A DNA stretch of 64,000 bases. Source: Bacillota bacterium (lineage in GTDB: Bacteria; Bacillota; Limnochordia; Darwinibacteriales; DTU012). Where the stretch lies: assembly GCA_012840925.1 (NCBI GenBank), contig DUVS01000003.1, positions 21,552-85,551 of the forward strand, written 5' to 3'. Numbering within the stretch: the first letter of the stretch is position 1; each line of letters begins with the position of its first letter. Both the position numbers and the translations under genes were made by a program. Below the pieces are notes generated by a model. That model ran no database searches, was not told the origin of the DNA, and saw only the letters and a program-made list of their open reading frames with translations. Positions 58,201 to 64,000 of the stretch are shown piece by piece.

Positions 58201-58610
58201 ACATGGATTCTTTTTCCTCTTTGAAAAACAGCTGAGAGAACTTCCACACCGCCTTCAATTTCGAAGGCCTGCAGAAATCGCCAGATATTGGCTTTAGCCC
58301 TTTCAATTGCATAGTCGCAGGGCTTGATGGTAAATTCATGCTGCCCCTTACCAGCCAAGTTCACCTCGCTGGTCAGATACTGCTTGTCTGCAAAATGAGC
58401 CTTTACCAGCAGCTGCGTTTGCTCTTGCTCAGTAAGCACAATTAAATTTAACCCATACCAGCCCATTGCATCTAAAGCCTGATCATTACCTCTTTCAAAA
58501 CCAATGGGATACCAACCGGCAGAACTTTCGGGAGCAGGGTATTCCATCCTGATTAAATCTTCATCCTGGTGGATTTGCCATTCTGTTAACAGATCGATCC
58601 TGACTTGCAT
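55218..58610 (-). CDS. Large heparinase II/III-fold protein with extra domains
   Basis: About 1130 residues, start ATG after GGAGG. The order is two N-terminal beta-rich modules (about 1-245), an alpha/alpha toroid (about 250-600), a beta-sandwich with the motif His-Gly-Phe-Ala-His-Gly-His-Phe-Asp (about 632-640), and a C-terminal stretch of about 180 residues. The HGHxD form is seen in several lyase families of this fold. No signal peptide. The exact family was not recognised. It is transcribed after the GH31 gene, which ends in a terminator, so it should have its own promoter. Confidence 0.75.
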   Translation of the reverse strand: MQVRIDLLTEWQIHQDEDLIRMEYPAPESSAGWYPIGFERGNDQALDAMGWYGLNLIVLTEQEQTQLLVKAHFADKQYLTSEVNLAGKGQHEFTIKPCDYAIERAKANIWRFLQAFEIEGGVEVLSAVFQRGKRIHVEAGIRGKWGRIGEEVSYKMTVYNCTDSDQSITVKQVFHGWESLIAKCEPASFVLRRGGQQPVEVTVKCHENMAPGAHEQTMIRFVSNGDSSSAVDVELITLRELEHPYIYHNQHGWEQRRKLVEKHAEFQTEYQKIIADADKWEVKPPVPLEERDYCYPTQEEHYVMSAAYAYAFTRERKYAEKVAQFFRYFTDPDIGYPVKKKGCSQSYVQEGHFFQHLAIPYDLIFDSGVLTGEDHQRIEETFRIYMDILDVHLQSGHISNWLVSEITGAVYCALAIGDLERALRFVFGPGGTIEQLRYGLFTDGWWYECSVSYNTWVASMMLHTAHALLPFGYNILHTYFPITCNDEVCSTYQGRAPQVRHAMYNKKWGGNVKNYVCIKDLFDAPLKFLDYRGVLFGINDSTERKLEAIHFSSTYDLAYTHYRDREYIPVIRNQQYRDPVFGHPQSELPEYESQYVKNNAYADNVGVVMLRSQTKGREQREQIQAVLRYGSHGFAHGHFDRTNLLSLMRYGRSFYNPEHVWWGYGHFMYKFYVQNSITKNIVVVDGKMQIPSDSKRTLFYGSEALQAAAVETKSQWAYPPYGGMVYDDNETLAERCEYVACSLPEVKDAPPYGDLSSFTEPIVQKRIMGVTDDYIVLFDYLKGEQEHQFDRLFQIKGFIGLESDGQVKYRQHTSQFNNNPLSDGQFITDCHWYEVSGNSVARFETVFGEDGDMRGTRSEHNCPGLLKLDVYTAWPQHTTAIIGRVAEDHGYKIPLEYKVEVDGVVKHKDRFGAWILGEGRCEIDVVGGKMLKLRVKNGPVYTEQMYPRRTKQGLFWGEAYIVTKGGEKISLSDLPLHYENIDRGHGIGKDYEGGRVTIVGNEYPKAIPTSPVNHDEEGVITVDLTRLDAEKFVGLIGADAFPGDELQRRKTYAVRTEGREGRFVTVVEPYEAEPVVQSVHGVSPDQVIVYLTDGRRQVITLENVETSSPGLRLEEYKNGKLVREVLAAGI

Positions 58611-58637
58611 CTGCTGCACCTCCATTGATTGGCACCA

Positions 58638-58743
58638 AAGCTACCTTTATTCTAGCTTAAACACCATCCGAATTCAGTCTTGGAACTGGTATATTTGGTG
58701 GTGAAATTTGTCCTTAAGCTGGCATTGGCTTAAAACAAGCCAA
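58638..58743 (-). promoter_or_regulatory. Two inverted repeats upstream of the large heparinase-fold gene
   Basis: AAGCTA-N9-TAGCTT (58638-58658) lies 28-48 bp before the start. TTGGCTT-N5-AAGCCAA (58725-58743) lies further up. Both have operator-like symmetry. A TAGAAT (58654-58649 region) could be the -10 element but no good -35 was found. The 240-bp gap otherwise holds no gene. Confidence 0.35.
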
Positions 58744-58794
58744 AAAAGCTGCAGGTAAGCGCAAACCGGCCCCGGGAAGATTAATGTTTGGCAC

Positions 58795-58832
58795 AAAAAT
58801 ATGGAGATAAGCTTTAATATCGCTCATCTCCA
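58795..58832 (-). terminator. Terminator after the GH31 gene
   Basis: A stem TGGAGAT / ATCTCCA, extended by AGC / GCT across a bulge, encloses a 9-nt loop (58802-58832). On the minus strand it is followed by TATTTTTG. It lies about 20 bp after the GH31 stop. Confidence 0.75.
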
Positions 58833-58852
58833 CTGATCAGTACCATTCGCTA

Positions 58853-60967
58853 TCAACCTGTCTCTGCACCGGTTTTTTCCCAGCTGACAATCTTATAGGC
58901 CTGGCCTGCATACTTGCCGTTTCTTTCCACACGATGCCCACCCTTTGGATCCCAGACTAAGGTAATCCAATTATAGCACCCTTCCTGGTAATCAAAGGTA
59001 AAACCGTCATCCTCGTAAAGCATAAAAGGTGAACACTGATCACCATAAGCCTTCACCACTACCTCAAGGCAGGTATCCCGTTTCACAGCTTGAACAGGCT
59101 TAGCGTAAGGAATCAAACTGTTGGCTTTGACAAAGACAGGAATCCTGTCTATCGGGGATTTGATCGTGTATGCCTTTCCTCCTTGATAGGCTGCATTGGT
59201 CCAAAAATCGCACCAGACTCCTTGCGGCAGATACACTTCTCGCTCTTCCCCATCTTCAAGTGTCATGGGCGCAACAAGGATGGAATCACCCATCATGTAC
59301 TGATTGTCAATCAAATAGGTGTTGGGATCGGCAGGATAATCCGTAACTAAGGCCCTAAACGGAGGGATCCCCTCAAAGTGATACCTGGCAAATGCCGAGT
59401 ACAGATAGGGAAGGAAGCTCATTCTAAGTTCAAAGAACTTGCGGCAAATTGCTTCGATTTCCAGCCAGTTGTCCATGAATTCACCGGCCAGGTTTTTTTC
59501 GAGATTGACCTGTTTCCAAGGTGGATGAGGAATGCGCCAGCAGTTCAACAAAGCATGAGGTGAAAAGACAACCGTCTGCACTCGCCGGATAAGATCCTCG
59601 GCAGAACTTGCCTGGCGAACTTCAGGTGACCAAAGCAAGCCTGAAAAGCCACTGGTTACCACACCGCGAATAAATGCTTGATGTGAATAGAGATCACTAT
59701 AAAGGACAAAGGGTAAACTGGCAGCCAATGCCCAGGAAGATCGCACCTGCGAAAGTGTACGCTGATTCCGTTCAACAAAACAGGTGGCAATAGTATCTTG
59801 ATACAACCGGCCGATCAAACTGTGCATCTGCTCGCCATCCAAGCCTGATGGGAACTGAGTTGTATCGGGAAACGACCAGTTAGAGCGGTTGTAGTCCGAG
59901 TTATCGCATTCGTCAAGCTTGAATCCGGCAACACCCTTGTCGATCAGCTCCCGGCCATGATGTTCGATGAAGACCTTCCGGGCTTCCGGTGTATTAAAGT
60001 CGGGGACAAGCCCGCCCCAGACTTCATAGTCACCGGAGTAGTCTTCCAGTTCCTGATAAATGTCGGCAGTGGGATGCACAAACAAGTGCTCCCACAGATT
60101 AACCTTGTAATTTTTCTCGTTTAAGTAATCCAGCATTTTAACCGGATTCGGAAACCGAACCAAGTCCCATTTAAAAGAACATGAATAGGAATGGGTTTGC
60201 CATCCAGGTTCCAACCCGAAGACATCAACAGGCATTCTACTCTCCCGGAATTCATCAGCTAATCGATAGACATCTTGCTCAGTGGCACCGCCATAAATAC
60301 GATACCACATACCTAAACCCCACAGAGGTGGTAAACACCCTCCACCGGAAAAGAGATTGTACCTTTGGATAGCTGTCTTGAGATCCGGACCGGCAAACAG
60401 ATACAGATCCACGCCCTGGGCAGTTGGGAGATCAATGATTACGCTTCGATCTTCTTTTGCACTTTTTAGTGCATAGATGGCGTTTTCACTGAACTCTTCG
60501 TATTCTTTTCGTGCCTCAGCTTTAGTACGGGAACTGCCTTTTTTGGCACTAGTACCGCAATAAACCGACACATAACGAGCGGTATCGATATAGATTCCAT
60601 AACCGGCCGTAGAAACATAAAACGGCACCGGCGCATGGCTCTCGCCAGTATCAGCCGGCGGATCGCTGTTAACTTTAAGCCGCCGCTTTCTCCCAGCCTG
60701 ATTTACCGAGTACAGCTGCAGCCCAAAGCCATAGATACTCTCTTCCCGCTTCATGGGAATTTCAACGACACATCCTCTTGCTGTCTGCCGAAAACTGATG
60801 CTGCGTTCGTCAAAAGGCAGTGCCGCCGTTTGCAAGTTGGCGAGAAAATCATGCTTGATTTCGAAATCTAACAGCTTCGTTGGAGTTTTCTCTTCCGGAT
60901 TCCCTAATGTCAGCTTCCAGATACCATTAGCAACCTGTTTCACTTCAATCACCCCTGATTGTTTCAT
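58853..60967 (-). CDS. Glycoside hydrolase family 31 enzyme (alpha-glycosidase)
   Basis: A 704-residue GH31. An N-terminal beta-sandwich precedes a (beta/alpha)8 barrel with nucleophile Asp352 in Phe-Lys-Leu-Asp-Glu-Cys-Asp, and a likely acid/base Asp425 in Tyr-Ser-Asp. C-terminal beta domains follow. Substrates in this family include alpha-glucosides, xylosides and sulfoquinovosides; which applies here is unknown. No signal peptide. Its ATG overlaps the upstream stop by one base (TAATG), so the two proteins are translationally coupled. Confidence 0.9.
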   Translation of the reverse strand: MKQSGVIEVKQVANGIWKLTLGNPEEKTPTKLLDFEIKHDFLANLQTAALPFDERSISFRQTARGCVVEIPMKREESIYGFGLQLYSVNQAGRKRRLKVNSDPPADTGESHAPVPFYVSTAGYGIYIDTARYVSVYCGTSAKKGSSRTKAEARKEYEEFSENAIYALKSAKEDRSVIIDLPTAQGVDLYLFAGPDLKTAIQRYNLFSGGGCLPPLWGLGMWYRIYGGATEQDVYRLADEFRESRMPVDVFGLEPGWQTHSYSCSFKWDLVRFPNPVKMLDYLNEKNYKVNLWEHLFVHPTADIYQELEDYSGDYEVWGGLVPDFNTPEARKVFIEHHGRELIDKGVAGFKLDECDNSDYNRSNWSFPDTTQFPSGLDGEQMHSLIGRLYQDTIATCFVERNQRTLSQVRSSWALAASLPFVLYSDLYSHQAFIRGVVTSGFSGLLWSPEVRQASSAEDLIRRVQTVVFSPHALLNCWRIPHPPWKQVNLEKNLAGEFMDNWLEIEAICRKFFELRMSFLPYLYSAFARYHFEGIPPFRALVTDYPADPNTYLIDNQYMMGDSILVAPMTLEDGEEREVYLPQGVWCDFWTNAAYQGGKAYTIKSPIDRIPVFVKANSLIPYAKPVQAVKRDTCLEVVVKAYGDQCSPFMLYEDDGFTFDYQEGCYNWITLVWDPKGGHRVERNGKYAGQAYKIVSWEKTGAETG

Positions 60968-63900
60968 TATCGCAGTGAAATATTGTTATCATAGAAACCG
61001 TTGGCAGCCGAGTGAATGCTATAGTTTACACCATTCAGCGAAGCATAGTTGTTGAAAATCATGTAATCAGTTACACCTCCATCTTCAGACCTGGTACCCA
61101 TGCCGAAATCCTTATTCTGGCTGGCCACATTGCGGCAGATGACCAGATTGCGGCTGTTGGCAGCCCTGACCCCTCTGAATACATTGTTGATAAACAGATT
61201 GTTGTAAACAACTACACTGTCCTGAAGAGTAAGGTTAAGGCCATTACCAGTATGGGAGTCAGCGAACAAGCTGTTTGTAATCAGCACCCTTTCGTTGCGC
61301 CGCAGATATGCATTGTGGAAATAACTGTAGACACCGCCATTGTCATAAGCCTTGACATCGGTGATGATCAGGTCATTAGTACCTTTTGAATGCAGCCCCA
61401 TGGCTGTCCTGGTAATAGCCACATTGGAGATGAGAATCCGTTCGTTCTGCCTGCCATTGTCGTCAAGAATAAATAACCCGTTCGGTTGGGCAGTATGGGA
61501 GTCAACCTGCCACGTCCACTGCCGTTCTTGACGGTTTTTCCCTCCATCAAGCATGAGGTCTTCAATGATCACATCAATCAAACCACCTGCGCCATAGACC
61601 AGGAACTGGACCTCTGCACCACTGCCGGGGATAATTACAGTATCCAAACCGGATCCACTCAATCTGATTTTGCTCCGCAGCAGAATCGGGCTGGCTATTT
61701 CATAGACTCCCGGGGCAAGCTGTACAGTCCCCCCGCCCTGACTGGCAAGTTGGTCAATAGCAGCTTGAATGTCTTCTCCAGGTTTTACTGTTACCAGGTT
61801 GGCAGGAATGTTTCTGGGCAGCGCTGCCAATTGCAGATCGGGCAGATGCTGGTGAATCAGTTCAAGATCGAGACCATCAAAGATCGCTCCCATTTCAGCA
61901 AGCACTGCCGGATTGGCTGCTGCAAATTCAAATCCATAATTAAACAGAATCCGAGCTGTTTCCCATTTAATCGCCCGGTCATGATCATAAAGAAGACCAG
62001 ATATTACTGTCAGCAAATCTGGATCTGGAACTGCAAAAACACCAAGGCTTTCCAGTGAATTTAAGGCGGCACGCTTTACAATTGAGCTCTCGTCCTCCAG
62101 GCAGCCGATCAATTCCGGTAAAGCTTCCAGGCTGTGACTGCCCAGACTCTCCAGCGCAACAACAGCTGCGTACCGAATCTCCGTGCTCTCGCTATTGATC
62201 ATATCAAGGGCTATTGGCACAAACTGCTGCCCGTATCCACCCAAACGCCCCAGTGCATTCACAATTTCAACCCGCCGGTCAGACTCTGCCAAGGACTCAA
62301 CCAGTACAGTCATGGTCTCTGTCAATACACCCATGTTCTGCAGAGCAGTGCGGGCATTTAAGGCTACTGCAAGTTCACGATCGCCGATTAATATCCCAAG
62401 GTTAACCAGGGTGTTCTCATCCTGTAAATTCACCTTTTCAACTGCTTTCACTGCCGCTTGCCTCACACCGGCGTCTTCATCTTGTAAACCCTTATTTAAA
62501 ACAGTTTTCACTGCACTGTTCACAACTCCCAGGTTACCCAGAGAGTTAATTGCCGTTTGGCGTACCAGGGGATGAAGATCTTCACAAGCAGCAATCAACC
62601 CGGGCAAGCCCGCTTCCCCAATTAACCCCAATGTGCGGGCAACTTCTATCCGTACATGAGCAGCTTCGTCGGACAGCAACCCCATTAAATCCGGAAGCAC
62701 TTCCGCCGTCTCAACGCCATATTTCCCCAGTTCAATTACGGCATCCCTCCGGACAATAGGATCAGGATCTTGAAGCTGATCCTGCAGTTCAAAAACTGGG
62801 TTAGCAGCAGCATGAGTACCTGTATAAAGTACCAATGTTGTCTGGGGAGGAATTGAGTACTCCTTTGTCAAGTCAAGTACGTCACCAGTGACCAAATCCA
62901 AAGCCTGCGTGAATTGTTCTGAGACCGTTAAGGGGTACGTTTCCGTTTGTGAACAGTTCATTCGAATTAAGTACTCCCCATAGTCCAATTCGTACAACTG
63001 CATAAACCCGTACGGTGAGTTCATTTGGACATTAGCGATTCTTTCTACAGCATCTGTCGTATAGTGAATGCGGGCGATGTTGTTGGGCCGGGCGTTCCCG
63101 TATGCCCTTTCATTACCTCTAAATCCATGGCGCCAATTGAGGGAGACATACATCCTGACATCGTTATGCTTCAAAGCAATGGCTCCCGCCATCTCGTCCG
63201 TAAAGACCACGTCTCCATCCCGTTCCATAGGCAGGCGGTAATCAGTCAGCGGCAGGGCCCGCAGTGCATCAAGGTCTTGGAGCAAATCGATTGCCCTGGT
63301 TACATAGCTCAAATAGTGCACATTTTGCCAGTTAAGATCCACTTCATAAATGCGGTTATGCTCCAGGTACAGCTGGATGAGGCGAATTGCCGCCGGCACT
63401 TCCAGTTCCAGGGCCATATATGGGCTGATTTCATATCCGTTGGCCCCAGGCAGTTTATTGTTTCGCCAGGTAATGACTCCTTCGGTTCTGAATGTATGAA
63501 AGCCCCTGGCATCGACGGCTGGGTATTGGAAGTACTGAAATGATTCCACAACATCCCTTGCCCGGCCGGCAATAATCTCATCCCCGGTTACCCTGGCGAG
63601 ATTGGCTAAAAGCTCAATGGCATGGGGCCCGTAGTTGCCACAATAACCGCCGCGGCTGGAACCATTTGGTTCCAGTGATAATCCTTTAGGTGAGATCCAG
63701 CTGCCACCATAGCGATCCGTCCGCAGACCTACTGCGATATACAAGTGTTCCAGCATTCTGTCCTGAGGCCAAGCCTGGCCAGGATCCAGAAGCTTAATCG
63801 CTTCATTTGCCAGATAGGCTGCATAGGCATTAACTCCAAATTGATTCGGAGCGTGTCCCCGGGGAATCAGATAATCGCGGCTTTTCACATACATTGAAAG

Positions 63901-64000
63901 ATAGGCTTCTCCCCTGGTTACCTTTGATGTTGAGGGATTACCATCATGATCGATTAACTGCTCCAGGTAACCCAGCTGCTCAATTTGGTCAGCTAACAAG
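60967..64000 (-). CDS. Alpha-rich domain + HEAT repeats + right-handed beta-helix protein (partial)
   Basis: The reading frame continues past the right edge, so the N-terminus is missing; about 1010 residues are visible. Residues 1-395 are an alpha-rich, lyase-like domain ending in beta structure. Residues 400-715 hold about eight HEAT-like repeats of about 37 residues (Asp-Pro-Asp-Pro-Ile-Val-Arg-Arg-Asp-Ala is one). Residues 735-1010 form a pectate-lyase-like parallel beta-helix starting Gly-Glu-Asp-Ile-Gln-Ala-Ala-Ile-Asp. The whole combination was not recognised. Confidence 0.8.
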   Translation of the reverse strand, partial: LLADQIEQLGYLEQLIDHDGNPSTSKVTRGEAYLSMYVKSRDYLIPRGHAPNQFGVNAYAAYLANEAIKLLDPGQAWPQDRMLEHLYIAVGLRTDRYGGSWISPKGLSLEPNGSSRGGYCGNYGPHAIELLANLARVTGDEIIAGRARDVVESFQYFQYPAVDARGFHTFRTEGVITWRNNKLPGANGYEISPYMALELEVPAAIRLIQLYLEHNRIYEVDLNWQNVHYLSYVTRAIDLLQDLDALRALPLTDYRLPMERDGDVVFTDEMAGAIALKHNDVRMYVSLNWRHGFRGNERAYGNARPNNIARIHYTTDAVERIANVQMNSPYGFMQLYELDYGEYLIRMNCSQTETYPLTVSEQFTQALDLVTGDVLDLTKEYSIPPQTTLVLYTGTHAAANPVFELQDQLQDPDPIVRRDAVIELGKYGVETAEVLPDLMGLLSDEAAHVRIEVARTLGLIGEAGLPGLIAACEDLHPLVRQTAINSLGNLGVVNSAVKTVLNKGLQDEDAGVRQAAVKAVEKVNLQDENTLVNLGILIGDRELAVALNARTALQNMGVLTETMTVLVESLAESDRRVEIVNALGRLGGYGQQFVPIALDMINSESTEIRYAAVVALESLGSHSLEALPELIGCLEDESSIVKRAALNSLESLGVFAVPDPDLLTVISGLLYDHDRAIKWETARILFNYGFEFAAANPAVLAEMGAIFDGLDLELIHQHLPDLQLAALPRNIPANLVTVKPGEDIQAAIDQLASQGGGTVQLAPGVYEIASPILLRSKIRLSGSGLDTVIIPGSGAEVQFLVYGAGGLIDVIIEDLMLDGGKNRQERQWTWQVDSHTAQPNGLFILDDNGRQNERILISNVAITRTAMGLHSKGTNDLIITDVKAYDNGGVYSYFHNAYLRRNERVLITNSLFADSHTGNGLNLTLQDSVVVYNNLFINNVFRGVRAANSRNLVICRNVASQNKDFGMGTRSEDGGVTDYMIFNNYASLNGVNYSIHSAANGFYDNNISLR

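Overview
The window comes from a spore-forming, low-to-mid GC Bacillota (Firmicutes) chromosome. The evidence is the conserved order ctsR-mcsA-mcsB-clpC-radA-disA-carD, sporulation genes (spoIIE, spmA, spmB, sigH), a cysteine T-box leader, zinc-type S14, and the Firmicutes order rplQ-ecfA1-ecfA2-ecfT-truA-rplM-rpsI. The carbohydrate gene content and general style fit a Clostridia- or Limnochordia-like lineage, but the sequence alone does not fix the genus.

Layout. Positions 1-20,130 hold the S10-spc-alpha ribosomal superoperon on the minus strand (rpsJ to rplQ, with secY, adk, map, infA and rpoA). It continues into an ECF-transporter energizing module, truA, and a separately promoted rplM-rpsI unit with a structured leader. 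Positions 20,133-22,073 carry tuf, a small membrane protein and a Thr-Tyr-fMet tRNA operon. Positions 22,125-32,520 are the classic sigH-rlmB-mrnC-cysS-cysE-ispDF-PIN/TRAM-carD-disA-radA neighbourhood. Positions 32,636-37,120 are the CtsR-controlled class III heat-shock operon. On the plus strand follow spmAB, a 47-residue basic protein and a Na/Pi symporter-like gene. Positions 40,535-46,704 hold folB, ftsH, tilS, spoIIE and an elongator tRNA-Met. aroC follows on the plus strand.

From 47,916 to the right edge every gene is again on the minus strand. The first part is a small redox-flavoured group (RseC-like, Cys-rich peptide, FMN-binding protein) and a lone trpB. The rest is an accessory carbohydrate cluster: a PfkB-type sugar kinase, two heparinase II/III-fold proteins, a GH43 with a lectin-like tail, a GH31, and a three-part protein combining an alpha-rich domain, HEAT repeats and a beta-helix that runs off the window. 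None of the complete enzymes has a visible signal peptide. This suggests that oligosaccharides are imported and broken down in the cytoplasm, with the transporter probably outside the window.

Points of most interest: tuf joins two normally distant contexts, and the whole nusG-rpoBC-rpsLG-fusA block is absent between sigH and rpsJ; the carbohydrate cluster has unusual enzyme architectures; spoIIE has a Spo0A-type promoter with a 21-bp spacer; and the rplM leader hairpin lies downstream of a promoter that overlaps the truA stop codon. Many consensus sigma-A promoters with exactly 17-bp spacers can be read directly.
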